From Pseudocolwellia agarivorans (GTDB taxonomy: Bacteria > Pseudomonadota > Gammaproteobacteria > Enterobacterales > Alteromonadaceae), in NCBI RefSeq assembly GCF_002000085.1, contig NZ_MUZU01000009.1, positions 124,001 through 188,000 of the forward strand: a stretch of DNA of 64,000 nt, read 5' to 3'. Below are positions 35,580 to 45,185 of this stretch, piece by piece. Below the pieces are notes generated by a model that saw only the letters and a list, made by a program, of their open reading frames with translations, ran no database searches and was not told the origin of the DNA. Position 1 is the first letter of the stretch. Every line of letters starts with the position of its first letter. Made by a program: the position numbers and the translations under genes.

Positions 35580-37154
35580 TTAATCAGTTTCAGGACGCAT
35601 GTGTGGGAACAAGATAACGTCTTTAATCGTCGGTGAGTCGGTAAATAACATCACCAATCGATCAATACCAATACCTTCTCCAGCCGTTGGAGGCATGCCA
35701 TATTCTAATGCATTGATATAATCAGCGTCGTAGTGCATTGCTTCATCATCACCCGCATCTTTTTCTGTTACTTGTTTTTGGAAACGCTCAGCTTGGTCTT
35801 CTGCATCATTTAGCTCTGAAAAACCATTCGCTAATTCACGACCACCAACAAAGAATTCAAAACGGTCAGTCACAAATGGGTTTTCGTCATTACGACGAGC
35901 CAATGGTGAAACTTCCCATGGGTATTCTGTAATAAATGTTGGCTGATCTAATAAATGCTCTGCGACTTCTTCAAAAATTTCACAGATATATTTACCTGGG
36001 CCCCAAACTTTAGCGGCATCCCCTTCTTTCACGCCAACAGCTTTTGCCATTGCTTTAATTGCGTCAAAGTTATTTTCTGGGTCACGTAAAGCCGCTTCAT
36101 CAAGTTGCTCAGCACCACGATGATTTTTACCATATTGTAAAATTGCATCAACCATAGACAAACGAGCAAACGGCTGTCCAAGGTCATAAAGTTTCTCTTC
36201 TACTACTTCACCTTCAGCATTTTTAACGGTATTACGAATAGTGGTAGTACCTAATACATCTTGTGCAATAGTACGTAGCATTTCTTCAGTAGTATTCATT
36301 AGGTCATGATAATTAGCGTATGCTTGGTAAAACTCAATCATAGTAAATTCAGGGTTATGACGCGTTGAAATACCTTCGTTACGGAAACTACGGTTAATTT
36401 CAAAAACGCGGTCAAATCCACCTACCACTAAACGCTTTAAGTTAAGCTCAGGCGCAATACGTAAATACATGTCAAGATCAAAGGTATTATGATGCGTCAT
36501 AAAAGGCTTAGCTGTTGCGCCACCCGGTATGATTTGTAACATCGGTGTTTCAACTTCCATAAAGTCACGTTGCTCTAAGAAATTACGAATACCAGAAACA
36601 ATTTTTGAACGAATTTTAAATGTATTACGCGTATCTTCATTGATAATTAAATCAACGTAACGTTGACGATACTTAGTTTCTTGATCAGACAAACCGTGAA
36701 ATTTTTCAGGTAATGGGCGTAATGATTTAGTGAGTAATGAATACTCGTCCATATTCACGTAAAGATCACCTTTACCTGATTTATGTAAAATACCTTTAAT
36801 ACCAACGATATCGCCGATATCTAATGAACCCCATTTTTCACGTATCTCTTTTTGTACCGTCTTTTCAGCATAACCTTGAATGCGACCTGACGAGTCTTGT
36901 ATTACTAAGAATGGTCCACGCTTTGCCATAACACGACCAGCAATAGCATAAGTGACTTGTAGAGCTTCAAGTTCTTCTTTAGTTTTTTCACCATGCTCAG
37001 CTTGAATATCGGCAGCTAAATGTTCACGGTTAAAATCATTTGGAAAACCATTCGCAGAAGAATTAGAGCGAATTTTTTCAAGTTTTACGCGACGCTCAGC
37101 AATAAGTTTATTTTCATCTTGTGCTGGAGCTGTGTTATCGGCTTTATCTGTCAT
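35580..37154 (-). CDS. lysS: Lysyl-tRNA synthetase (class II)
   Basis: Charges tRNA-Lys. It is 524 residues. An OB-fold anticodon domain (about 60-180, with [21 protein letters not shown]) precedes the class II core: motif 1 ([16 protein letters not shown]), motif 2 ([26 protein letters not shown]) and motif 3 ([11 protein letters not shown]). The computed frame starts four codons earlier at TTG; the ATG at 37154 with an upstream GAG is the normal start. It is 45 bp from prfB, as in E. coli. Confidence 0.97.
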   Translation of the reverse strand: MTDKADNTAPAQDENKLIAERRVKLEKIRSNSSANGFPNDFNREHLAADIQAEHGEKTKEELEALQVTYAIAGRVMAKRGPFLVIQDSSGRIQGYAEKTVQKEIREKWGSLDIGDIVGIKGILHKSGKGDLYVNMDEYSLLTKSLRPLPEKFHGLSDQETKYRQRYVDLIINEDTRNTFKIRSKIVSGIRNFLEQRDFMEVETPMLQIIPGGATAKPFMTHHNTFDLDMYLRIAPELNLKRLVVGGFDRVFEINRSFRNEGISTRHNPEFTMIEFYQAYANYHDLMNTTEEMLRTIAQDVLGTTTIRNTVKNAEGEVVEEKLYDLGQPFARLSMVDAILQYGKNHRGAEQLDEAALRDPENNFDAIKAMAKAVGVKEGDAAKVWGPGKYICEIFEEVAEHLLDQPTFITEYPWEVSPLARRNDENPFVTDRFEFFVGGRELANGFSELNDAEDQAERFQKQVTEKDAGDDEAMHYDADYINALEYGMPPTAGEGIGIDRLVMLFTDSPTIKDVILFPHMRPETD

Positions 37155-37199
37155 TTTATTTCTCAAAGTTATCTTAATTTTTCAATTGGTTGAAAGCTT

Positions 37200-38298
37200 T
37201 TATAAGCCTGATTTTAAACTGGCTTCTAAAAACCGGTCTAAATCACCGTCTAATACCGCTTGTGTATTACGGTTTTCAACGCCAGTTCTTAAATCTTTAA
37301 TACGACTATCGTCTAATACATAAGAGCGAATTTGACTGCCCCATCCAATATCAGACTTACCATCTTCTAATACTTGTTTATCTTCGTTTTGCTTTTGAAT
37401 TTCCATCTCGTAGAGCTTGGCTTTTAAAAGCTTCATCGCTGTTGCGCGGTTTTTATGCTGTGAACGATCCGCCTGACAAGCCACTACGGCACCTGTTGGC
37501 TCATGCGTTATACGAATGGCTGAGTCAGTTTTATTTACGTGTTGCCCACCAGCACCTGAAGCACGGAAAGTATCGATACGTAAATCAGCAGGATTTATCT
37601 CTATATCAATATTGTCGTCTATTTCAGGATAGATAAATGCAGACGCAAACGAGGTATGACGTCTCCCACTTGAGTCAAAAGGCGATTTACGCACTAAGCG
37701 ATGTACACCTGTTTCAGTTCTTAACCAACCAAAAGCATATTCACCTGAATACTTAATAGTACAACCTTTAATGCCGGCAACATCGCCGTCAGTAACTTCA
37801 ATAAGTTCAGTTTTAAAGCCTTTTGCTTCGCCCCAACGAAGGTACATTCTCATAAGCATTTCAGCCCAATCTTGAGCTTCTGTACCACCTGAACCTGATT
37901 GAATATCAAGGTAACAGCCGTTCTCGTCATTATCGCCAGAAAACATACGACGAAATTCTAATTTTGCTAATTTTTTGTCTAGCTCATTAGTCTCAGCTTC
38001 TGCATCGTTAAAGGTATCTTCATCATCTTCTTCAACGGCAAGCTCAACTAAACCTTCTATGTCTTCACAACCTGCATCTAGGTCGTTAATAGTTTCAACG
38101 ACCATTTCCAGAAATGCTCTTTCTTTACCTAATGCTTGTGCCCGTTCAGCGTCGTTCCAAATATCTGGAGACTCTAACTCTCGCGTAACTTCAACTAACC
38201 TTTCTGATTTCAGATCGTAGTCAAAGATACCTCCGTAACAGTTCTGTACGCTCGCGCATTTCTTTGATTTTATTTAATACAGGGTTCACTTCTAACAT
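37200..38298 (-). CDS. prfB: Peptide chain release factor 2, with programmed +1 frameshift
   Basis: Recognises UGA and UAA stops. The first 25 codons ([20 protein letters not shown]...) run from the ATG at 38298 to CTT-TGA at 38226-38221; the main frame continues one base on as GAC-TAC-GAT. An internal Shine-Dalgarno-like CGGAGG precedes the CTT TGA C slip site, as in the classic RF2 autoregulation. The joined product is 365 residues. Domain motifs include the GGQ loop ([16 protein letters not shown]) and a tripeptide region [12 protein letters not shown] near it. The frame without the shift would begin at an internal start near 38105 and lack the N-terminal domain. Confidence 0.97.
38220..38241 (-). 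promoter_or_regulatory. Programmed +1 ribosomal frameshift site of prfB
   Basis: Minus strand CGGAGGTATCTTTGAC: Shine-Dalgarno-like AGGAGG-type element, CTT slippery codon, in-frame TGA, then C. RF2 shortage promotes the shift, so the protein sets its own level. Confidence 0.95.
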
Positions 38299-38399
38299 GA
38301 GTTATTTAGCACTTTTAAAAAGTTGATTTAAAGAAAGAAAATAGTCGCGCATTGTAACGTAAATTAAAGGGTAAATAAACGTTACAATTTATCCACAAT

Positions 38400-40136
38400 T
38401 TAAGAAGCAACTTGTATTTCTTCAATAAGAAATTGCACGCTTTGTTTGCCTCTAAATTCATTAACATCTAACTTATAAGCCACATGCACTTGATTGGCTT
38501 TTTGGTTGGGCCATTGTGTTATATCTACGTTAAAGGCAATACCATCAAACACTTTATTATCTTTTTGTAAAACTACTTTTAGGTGTTTTTCACCCACAAT
38601 ACGTTGCTGAATAATTAAAAATTCATCATCAAATATTGGTTCGGCAAAGTTCTGCCCCCACGGACCAGACTCTCTAATTAATTCAGCAAATTCTAATGTC
38701 AGCTCTGGTAAATTTAATTCACCGTCAGACAACAAGGTGCCTTGTAAGTCTTCTTCAGCAATCCATTGACCTGCATATTGATTAAACAAGCCTTGAAATG
38801 TTTCAAAATCGTTAGCATCAATTGAAAGACCTGCCGCCATAGCATGCCCGCCAAACTTTTTGATTAATTGAGGATGTTGCGAATCGATATGTTCAAGCAA
38901 GTCTCTGATATGTAAACCGGGAATTGAACGAGCAGAACCTTTAATTTCACTTTGTGGGTTATCAATATCTGCCGCGGCAAATACAATACTTGGGCGATGA
39001 TATTTTTCTTTCAAACGTCCTGCAACTATGCCAATAACACCTTGATGCCAGTCTTTTTGAAAAAGTGATATAGCGTTAGGGAGATTACCTTCTTCGTAAT
39101 TTAATACTGCCATTATTTTTTCAGCTTCAAACTGCATGCCTTGCTCAATTGAACGTCGAGCTTTATTCAGTTCGTCTAATTCAGCAGCCATAGTACGTGC
39201 TGTCATTAAATCTTTAGCTAATAGGCAATTAATACCAAACGACATGTCATCTAAACGCCCTGCGGCATTTATTCGTGGCCCTAAAGCAAAACCAAAATCA
39301 CTCGCGACAATACGTTGCTGATTTTTACCTGCAATCTCAAGTAGCGCTTGAATGCCCGGTCGTGTTTGTCCTGCCCTAATACGTTTTAAACCTTGAGACA
39401 CCAAAATACGGTTATTGTTATCAAGCGTCACAACATCAGCTACCGTACCTAAAGCCACCAAATCGAGTAATTGTGCAATATTAGGTTCTTTAATTTGCTT
39501 TGTTTCAAACCATTGCTGCTCTCGTAAATGTTTACGTAGCGCTAGCATTAAATAAAAAGCAACGCCTACACCAGCAATCGATTTACTGACAAATGAACAC
39601 CCTGGTTGATTAGGATTAACAATAGCATCCGCATCCGGTAATTCTTTTCCGGGTAGGTGGTGATCGGTTATAACGACTTGCAGCCCTAACGCTTTAGCTC
39701 GTTTAACACCGGCTAGGCAACTTATGCCGTTATCAACCGTTACTAAAAGTTGTGCGCCCTGCGCAGCCGCCATATCAACAATCTCAGGCGTTAAACCATA
39801 ACCAAATTCAAAACGATTAGGCACTATAAATTGATGATTACCATAACCCAGCATATTAAACGCTTCAGTCATTAGTGCTGTGCTTGTTGCACCATCGGCA
39901 TCAAAATCACCAATAATACAAATATTTAAATTATCAACAAAGGCTTGATGAAGTATTTGAGCGGCTAGTGTTATATCTTTTAAAGAATCTACAGGAGCTA
40001 GTTGAGCAACATTCAGCAATAATTCGTTATCCCCTGCTACTCCTCGGCTAGCATAAATTTGCTTAATAATAGGGTGAAGCGAATGGGGTAAATTGTCTAT
40101 TGGATGAGTTGGCCTACGTAGAATTTTTTTTTGCAT
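38400..40136 (-). CDS. recJ: Single-strand-specific 5'-3' exonuclease RecJ
   Basis: Acts in recombination and repair. It is 578 residues. DHH-family motifs: IIGDFDADGATSTALM near residues 75-90, VTVDNGISC, VITDHHLPG, and GRINAAGRLDDMSFGINCL; DHHA1 with KFGGHAMAAGLSI further on. The longest frame starts at GTG one codon earlier; the adjacent ATG at 40136 is used, though the ribosome site does not decide between them. It is in the dsbC-recJ-prfB-lysS order. Confidence 0.95.
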   Translation of the reverse strand: MQKKILRRPTHPIDNLPHSLHPIIKQIYASRGVAGDNELLLNVAQLAPVDSLKDITLAAQILHQAFVDNLNICIIGDFDADGATSTALMTEAFNMLGYGNHQFIVPNRFEFGYGLTPEIVDMAAAQGAQLLVTVDNGISCLAGVKRAKALGLQVVITDHHLPGKELPDADAIVNPNQPGCSFVSKSIAGVGVAFYLMLALRKHLREQQWFETKQIKEPNIAQLLDLVALGTVADVVTLDNNNRILVSQGLKRIRAGQTRPGIQALLEIAGKNQQRIVASDFGFALGPRINAAGRLDDMSFGINCLLAKDLMTARTMAAELDELNKARRSIEQGMQFEAEKIMAVLNYEEGNLPNAISLFQKDWHQGVIGIVAGRLKEKYHRPSIVFAAADIDNPQSEIKGSARSIPGLHIRDLLEHIDSQHPQLIKKFGGHAMAAGLSIDANDFETFQGLFNQYAGQWIAEEDLQGTLLSDGELNLPELTLEFAELIRESGPWGQNFAEPIFDDEFLIIQQRIVGEKHLKVVLQKDNKVFDGIAFNVDITQWPNQKANQVHVAYKLDVNEFRGKQSVQFLIEEIQVAS

Positions 40137-40171
40137 CACGTGTTGCCTGTAAATGATTGATTAAAAATTTA

Positions 40172-40277
40172 TATACCCATTACCAATCAAAATACGTATT
40201 TCAAAGTGCTTGGGCGATGGGGCTAAATTGTTTTTTAGTTTCCACTGAAACCTGCATCTTGAATGATAACGGGTATA
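40172..40277. repeat. MITE-like element with 32-bp imperfect terminal inverted repeats
   Basis: The arms at 40172-40203 and 40246-40277 align as inverted repeats beginning TATACCC(A/G)TTA(C/T)CA and ending TTTCA, with about 10 mismatches in 32. A single arm of the same family occurs at 52522-52553. No gene inside. It lies between recJ and dsbC. Confidence 0.7.
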
Positions 40278-40288
40278 ACTATAACGAT

Positions 40289-40316
40289 AAAGAGCCACTC
40301 TATTGAGTAGCTCTTT
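40289..40316 (-). terminator. Hairpin after dsbC
   Basis: Stem AAAGAGC(c)ACTC / GAGT(a)GCTCTTT with one mismatch and a 4-base loop, 36 bp past the dsbC stop. Confidence 0.65.
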
Positions 40317-40351
40317 AATTGTAAATAACAGTTATAAAAAACGTGTAGCTT

Positions 40352-41125
40352 TTATAAACTATCTAAAATTTGAGATAAGCGCTCTGGTGGTTGATAGCCT
40401 GGCATCATCATACCGTTTTCAAACACGATAGCAGGAGTACCACTTACACCAATTTGACGACCAAAGTTAAATTCTTCTTCAATCGGTTTTTCACAAATAC
40501 GTTGTGCCACTTGAGAACCACTTTTCGCTTTAGTTAATGCTTCATTTGGTTTTTCATTACACCAAATTGAACGTAAATCTTTAAAGCCTTGAGAGTAATT
40601 ACCCATTTGGTCTCTAATACCTGAACGAGGATAGGCTAAATACCTAACCGTGATACCGAGATCATTATAGTCACCTATTTGTTCATGCAACTTACGACAA
40701 TACCCACAAGTTATATCAGTAAAAACAGTAACAACATGTTTCTCATCTTTAGCAGGGAAAGTGATCATGGCATTATCAAACTGTTTAAGACCTTCAAGCC
40801 TTACTTTAGCTAAGCTTAATTCCGTAAGGTCAGTAACTTCACCACCTATACCAAACAATTTACCTTGTAAAATATAATTACCGTCATGACTTATATAGAA
40901 AATACCTTGTTTAGTAATCACTTCAGCAATACTCGGCATAGGAGAATCATTGATTTGTGATGCTTCTAAACCTAAAGTATTAGACAGCTTATTGGTAATC
41001 GCTTTAGTGTCAAACGATGCTTTAACATTCGTTGCAACTCCTTGACTATCAACACTTAATGCCATTACAGAACTACTCACACACAGTGCGGAAACTAACA
41101 TTACAACAGACTTAAAAATTTTCAT
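40352..41125 (-). CDS. dsbC: Periplasmic thiol:disulfide isomerase DsbC
   Basis: Repairs wrong disulfides in the periplasm. It is 257 residues with a signal peptide (about 1-22, cleavage after VMA). An N-terminal dimerisation domain is followed by a thioredoxin fold with the C140-G-Y-C143 active site and the cis-Pro loop GVSGTPAIV. Usually follows xerD; here the gene upstream is fldB on the other strand, 244 bp away. Confidence 0.96.
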   Translation of the reverse strand: MKIFKSVVMLVSALCVSSSVMALSVDSQGVATNVKASFDTKAITNKLSNTLGLEASQINDSPMPSIAEVITKQGIFYISHDGNYILQGKLFGIGGEVTDLTELSLAKVRLEGLKQFDNAMITFPAKDEKHVVTVFTDITCGYCRKLHEQIGDYNDLGITVRYLAYPRSGIRDQMGNYSQGFKDLRSIWCNEKPNEALTKAKSGSQVAQRICEKPIEEEFNFGRQIGVSGTPAIVFENGMMMPGYQPPERLSQILDSL

Positions 41126-41211
41126 TTATTATATCCAAAAATAAGAACCAGTTAATATCAAGAGGGCTGACACCCATCCGTTTTTTATTAGACCGCTCTC
41201 TAACCTATAAA

Positions 41212-41242
41212 ATTACACGAATTACACACGAATTACACACGA
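41212..41242. repeat. Short 11-bp tandem repeat upstream of dsbC/fldB
   Basis: ATTACACACGA occurs twice (41221-41231 and 41232-41242), preceded by a nine-base truncated copy (41212-41220). It lies in the divergent dsbC/fldB control region; function unknown. Confidence 0.6.
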
Positions 41243-41369
41243 ATAAAAATTATAATGCAATGCCTTAAAAGAAACCTTACTCATAGCGAACTTTGTTTTA
41301 TATCTGATAAACTACCCACAAAAATTTAACGACGACATCATCAAGATTAAGTGACACTAAGGCTTATCA

Positions 41370-41897
41370 ATGAAAATTGGCTTATTTTATGGCTCTACCA
41401 CTTGCTACACCGAAATTGCAGCAGAAAAAATTCAATCTACATTAAATCATTATTCGGTTGAATTATACAATATTAAAGATACACCTCTTTCTGAGATAGC
41501 TAACTTTGATATTATTATTTTAGGTATTTCAACTTGGGATTACGGTGAATTACAAGAAGACTGGGAAGCAAAATGGGATGATATAGCCGACCTCAATTTA
41601 GAAAACAAAATTGTGGCCTTATATGGCATGGGAGACCAAATAGGTTATACCGAATGGTTTCAAGACGCATTAGGTATGCTACATGAACAAGTGCAAGCGG
41701 TAGGTGCCTATGTTATTGGCTACTGGCCAAATCAAGGTTATGAGTTTGCTCAATCAAAAGCCCTGACTGAAGACAAAAGCCAGTTTGTTGGTTTGTCTTT
41801 AGATGAAGATAATCAATATGACTTATCTGATGAAAGAATCGCTCAGTGGTGCCAAAACCTAGAAAAAGAATTACAAGAAATATTCAATAGTCTTTAG
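41370..41897 (+). CDS. fldB: Flavodoxin FldB
   Basis: FMN-binding electron carrier. It is 175 residues. The phosphate loop MKIGLFYGSTTCYTEIAAEKI and the flavin-stacking regions WDYGELQEDWE and YGMGDQIGYTEWFQDALGML closely resemble E. coli FldB (recalled), as does the end LDEDNQYDLSDERIAQWC. Divergent from dsbC. Confidence 0.93.
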   Translation: MKIGLFYGSTTCYTEIAAEKIQSTLNHYSVELYNIKDTPLSEIANFDIIILGISTWDYGELQEDWEAKWDDIADLNLENKIVALYGMGDQIGYTEWFQDALGMLHEQVQAVGAYVIGYWPNQGYEFAQSKALTEDKSQFVGLSLDEDNQYDLSDERIAQWCQNLEKELQEIFNSL

Positions 41898-41956
41898 GAT
41901 CTAAGCGCATTTAGCATTATAATGCCGCCAACTAAATTCAATATTTAAGAGTAACT

Positions 41957-43207
41957 ATGTTTGAGCAGTTTGACCTAGATTCTGAACTTCTAGGCGGTAT
42001 TAAAAATGCAGGTTTTAAAAAACCAACATCAATTCAAGAGCTTGTTATACCCGAAGCAATGAAAGGCAAAGACATTTTAGCTTCTGCGCCAACAGGTACC
42101 GGTAAAACAGCTGCATTTTTACTTCCTGCTGCGCAACACTTGCTTGATTACCCAAGAAAAAATCCAGGATTTCCTAGAGTATTAATTCTCTCTCCTACAC
42201 GTGAACTCGCTTTACAGACCCACGAGCAATGTGAATTATTAACAACACTTACCCATATAAAATCAGGCGTAATTACTGGTGGTGTTAATTATGGTAGCCA
42301 TAAAGAATTACTAACGACAAACCTCGATATATTAGTTGCAACTCCAGGCCGATTAATGGAGTACATTGAAAGCGAACAGTTTGATGCGCGTGACATTGAA
42401 ATATTAATTCTTGATGAAGCTGATCGCATGTTAGATATGGGGTTTTCTGATGTTATAAATCGCATTATTGCTGAGGCTCGTTGGCGTAAACAAACCATGC
42501 TATTTTCTGCAACTTTAGAAGGTGCTGGTGTTATTCGCTGCGCAAAAGAAGTATTAACTGAACCTGTATTTTTAGAGTCTAACCCTTCACGTAAAGAAAA
42601 AGCTAAAATCCATCAATGGATCCATCTTGCTGATAATGCTCAACACAAATATCAGCTTTTAGAAAATATTCTTAAACAAGAAGATGTTAAACGTGCTGTA
42701 GTATTTGCTAATAAACGCGAAACCGTTCAATACCTATCAGGTAAATTATATGCTGACGAACTTCCTTGCGCATGGCTTGAAGGAAAAATGCCTCAAGATA
42801 AACGTAACAGCTCAGTTGATCGCTTACGTTCTGGCAAAGTTAATATTTTAGTCGCAACGGATGTTGCTGCTCGTGGTTTAGATATAGACGATATAACGCA
42901 TGTTATTAATTTTGATATGCCAAGAAAAGCCGATATTTATATTCATAGAATTGGACGCACAGGCCGAGCTGGCAATAAAGGTACCGCAATATCTTTAGTT
43001 GAAGCTCATGATATGGCCGTTATAGGTAAAATTGAACGATACGCTGATGAAAGGCTTCAACGTCGTGTAATTGACGAGTTACGCCCAAAACATAAAGAAG
43101 CAAAAGTAGCGATTAAAAAACCAAAAGTAAAAAGAACTACGGCTCAGAAAAAAGCTAAAGCGAAAAAAGTAGCGAAAAGATCAGCTAAAAAGTCGAAAAA
43201 ATCTTAG
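41957..43207 (+). CDS. srmB: DEAD-box ATP-dependent RNA helicase SrmB
   Basis: Assists assembly of the 50S ribosomal subunit. It is 416 residues. Q motif (PTSIQELVIP), Walker A (SAPTGTGKT), PTREL, TPGRL, LDEADRML, SAT, and in domain 2 ATDVAARGLDIDDI and HRIGRTGRAG. HQW and LEGKM around residues 220 and 275 match SrmB more than other helicases. The C-terminal 40 residues are strongly basic (repeated Lys and Ala), a likely RNA-binding tail. It starts 59 bp after fldB. Confidence 0.93.
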   Translation: MFEQFDLDSELLGGIKNAGFKKPTSIQELVIPEAMKGKDILASAPTGTGKTAAFLLPAAQHLLDYPRKNPGFPRVLILSPTRELALQTHEQCELLTTLTHIKSGVITGGVNYGSHKELLTTNLDILVATPGRLMEYIESEQFDARDIEILILDEADRMLDMGFSDVINRIIAEARWRKQTMLFSATLEGAGVIRCAKEVLTEPVFLESNPSRKEKAKIHQWIHLADNAQHKYQLLENILKQEDVKRAVVFANKRETVQYLSGKLYADELPCAWLEGKMPQDKRNSSVDRLRSGKVNILVATDVAARGLDIDDITHVINFDMPRKADIYIHRIGRTGRAGNKGTAISLVEAHDMAVIGKIERYADERLQRRVIDELRPKHKEAKVAIKKPKVKRTTAQKKAKAKKVAKRSAKKSKKS

Positions 43208-43243
43208 TCATTTAACAAAAACACTTTACCGAAAAACTTATAC

Positions 43244-43275
43244 AAAAAAGCACCATAATTTTATGGTGCTTTTTT
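43244..43275. terminator. Bidirectional terminator between srmB and yaaA
   Basis: AAAAAAGCACCATAA-tt-TTATGGTGCTTTTTT, a perfect 15-bp stem between convergent genes. Confidence 0.92.
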
Positions 43276-43297
43276 GTTTCAATCAACTTGGTATTAC

Positions 43298-44074
43298 CTA
43301 ATCCATTTCTTTACGAGTAAATACCCAGTCATTACCTTTCGATAAGTCTTCGCTATATTCATAACCCGCGCTATTAAAGTTTTTCAAATCATCTAATTGG
43401 CTAATTTTATTTTCAATAATGTAATTAGCCATTAAACCTCTCGCCTTTTTCGCATAAAAGCTGATCATTTTATATTGACCATTTTTCCAATCTTTAAAAG
43501 CAGGTGTAACAATAGTCGCCTTTAATGACTTCTTCTTAACTGACTTAAAGTATTCGTTAGACGCTAAGTTAATGAGTACATCGTCACCCTGCTCTTCAAG
43601 TGCAGTATTAAGATTATGAGTAATAATATCGCCCCAAAACTGATACAAGTTAGCACCTCTGTCATTGTCTAACTTAGTCCCCATTTCTAACCGATAAGCT
43701 TGCACTAAATCTAAAGGTTTTAACAAACCATATAAACCAGACAAGATCCTTAAATGCTGTTGTGCAAAATCAAACGACTTATCATCAAAATCATAGGCCT
43801 GTAAGCCTGTATATACGTCGCCACTAAAAGCTAATACCGCTTGCTTAGCGTTATCAGTCGTAAAAGGTAATGACCACTCACCAAAACGAGCAGCATTTAA
43901 ACCTGCAAGTTGATCGCTAATGCCCATTAAAGAAGACAGATCAGCAGGCGTTAACTGTACACAACGGTTGATAAGTTCTTGACTATGCTCTAATAAATTT
44001 GATTGAGTAAATTTACTCGTAGGCGATGGCGTTTCAAAATCTAATTTTTTTGCAGGAGAAACAACAATTAACAT
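43298..44074 (-). CDS. yaaA: Peroxide stress protein YaaA
   Basis: It is 258 residues, single domain, starting [16 protein letters not shown], the YaaA signature. Others: [74 protein letters not shown]. In E. coli the protein limits damage by reducing free iron during peroxide stress and binds DNA. Monocistronic here. Confidence 0.95.
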   Translation of the reverse strand: MLIVVSPAKKLDFETPSPTSKFTQSNLLEHSQELINRCVQLTPADLSSLMGISDQLAGLNAARFGEWSLPFTTDNAKQAVLAFSGDVYTGLQAYDFDDKSFDFAQQHLRILSGLYGLLKPLDLVQAYRLEMGTKLDNDRGANLYQFWGDIITHNLNTALEEQGDDVLINLASNEYFKSVKKKSLKATIVTPAFKDWKNGQYKMISFYAKKARGLMANYIIENKISQLDDLKNFNSAGYEYSEDLSKGNDWVFTRKEMD

Positions 44075-44344
44075 GTTAAGACCTTGGTTTTAAAGCGTTT
44101 AAAATAATCGATATGCGCCACTATATCATAGCTAATCAGTGATTTTTATTAACTTTAACTAAAATTGACCAGAATATTTTTTCTCTATAATAGCATTAGA
44201 ATTACACAGATATTTTCGCTCAGCTAACTCAATAAAATATAATTAAAATTCAAATGGTTAAATATATATTTAAATAAAAATATTTTAATTAGATATTACA
44301 TATGATATTAAAAAGGGGCTGTTGTAATTACAAAGGGGCATTCC

Positions 44345-44515
44345 ATGAACACATTTCAAGAAACATTGGGCTCGTTAGATACACAAGCTAAGTCCAATAA
44401 AAGCAATAAAAAAAGAAAATGGCGTGAAATAGAATTATTAAAAGATCAACACCAGCTAGAAAAAGAACTTAAAGCGTTCGACGATTCATTTGAATATATG
44501 TTTGACGATTATTAA
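44345..44515 (+). CDS. Small conserved protein, DUF3545-like
   Basis: A 56-residue product, MNTFQETLGSLDTQAKS at the start, with a basic KSNKKRKWREIELLKDQHQLEKELK centre and an acidic end (FDDSFEYMFDDY). The R-K-W-R-E-I-E-x-I/L-K-D-x-x-x-L-x-x-E-L string matches what I recall of the DUF3545 family of Alteromonadales and Vibrionales; function is unknown. AAGGGG lies 5 bp before the ATG and a terminator follows. Charged, probably helical and cytoplasmic. Too short for a 60-residue ORF cutoff. Confidence 0.75.
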   Translation: MNTFQETLGSLDTQAKSNKSNKKRKWREIELLKDQHQLEKELKAFDDSFEYMFDDY

Positions 44516-44548
44516 CTCCTAAATAAAAATAAATAATATAGTCTAACT

Positions 44549-44573
44549 AAAAACTCGGTTATACCGAGTTTTT
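44549..44573 (+). terminator. Terminator after the DUF3545-like gene
   Basis: AAACTCGGT / ACCGAGTTT with a 3-base loop followed by TTTTATTG. Confidence 0.85.
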
Positions 44574-44598
44574 TATTGCCGATAATTTAAGGTTTATC

Positions 44599-45156
44599 AT
44601 GCCTCTCCCACAAACTAAAAACGCATCAGAGCCTGTTATTGGTTTAGGAAACATTAATGCTAATTTACGTGTTTATATTGAAAATATTCCCCCGTTACCC
44701 CAATACCAAAATTTAACCTTAGTTAATCCTATGCAAAATGGGGATATTCAACAAATAGGACAATTAACAGGAAACCATTGGCGTAAAATTTTTAATGTTT
44801 TTGCTAAATTGTTATTTGAATATAACCCCCAAAACTTTGTAACTTGGCAAAACTTAAGAGATGAGTCTTTATTACAAAAACAAAGTAATACGTGTTTATT
44901 GTTTTCAGGTGTTACTTTTGAAGAGATTAAGATTGGAGACACTAACGCTAATAAAAGTAAAATGATCACAATAATAATGGGAAAAACTTACGCGAATAAG
45001 CTAGGAATAGATAAGCACTGTTATTGGTTGTCTGAAAGTTTTGCGATTAATACCGTTAAAAATATTATTATCTGCCCGTATTTCGATTACAGGCAGTTAT
45101 CAAATATCAAAGTAACCCAATTAGTTCAGCTTATTAAACAGTTAGAGGCTAACTAG
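44599..45156 (+). CDS. Uncharacterised protein
   Basis: A 185-residue soluble-looking protein, not assigned to a family by me. Features: no signal peptide; LTGNHWRKIFNVFAKLLFEYNPQNFVTWQNLRDESLL near residues 55-92, a cluster that reads like a conserved W-R-K-x-F-N core; CLLFSGVTFEEI in the middle; YWLSESFAINTVKNIIICPYFDYRQLSN in the C-terminal third. It starts 25 bp after the terminator of the small gene before it and converges with parC. The GC is low, as in the neighbours. It is probably a real gene, since the frame is full length and has a consistent composition. Confidence 0.7.
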   Translation: MPLPQTKNASEPVIGLGNINANLRVYIENIPPLPQYQNLTLVNPMQNGDIQQIGQLTGNHWRKIFNVFAKLLFEYNPQNFVTWQNLRDESLLQKQSNTCLLFSGVTFEEIKIGDTNANKSKMITIIMGKTYANKLGIDKHCYWLSESFAINTVKNIIICPYFDYRQLSNIKVTQLVQLIKQLEAN

Positions 45157-45185
45157 AAATCAGCTAGACTCTAAACTTACACTGT

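Noticed and set aside
41212-41242. 11-bp tandem repeats as a CRISPR array
   Set aside because: The units are adjacent with no spacers and only two full copies; no cas genes.
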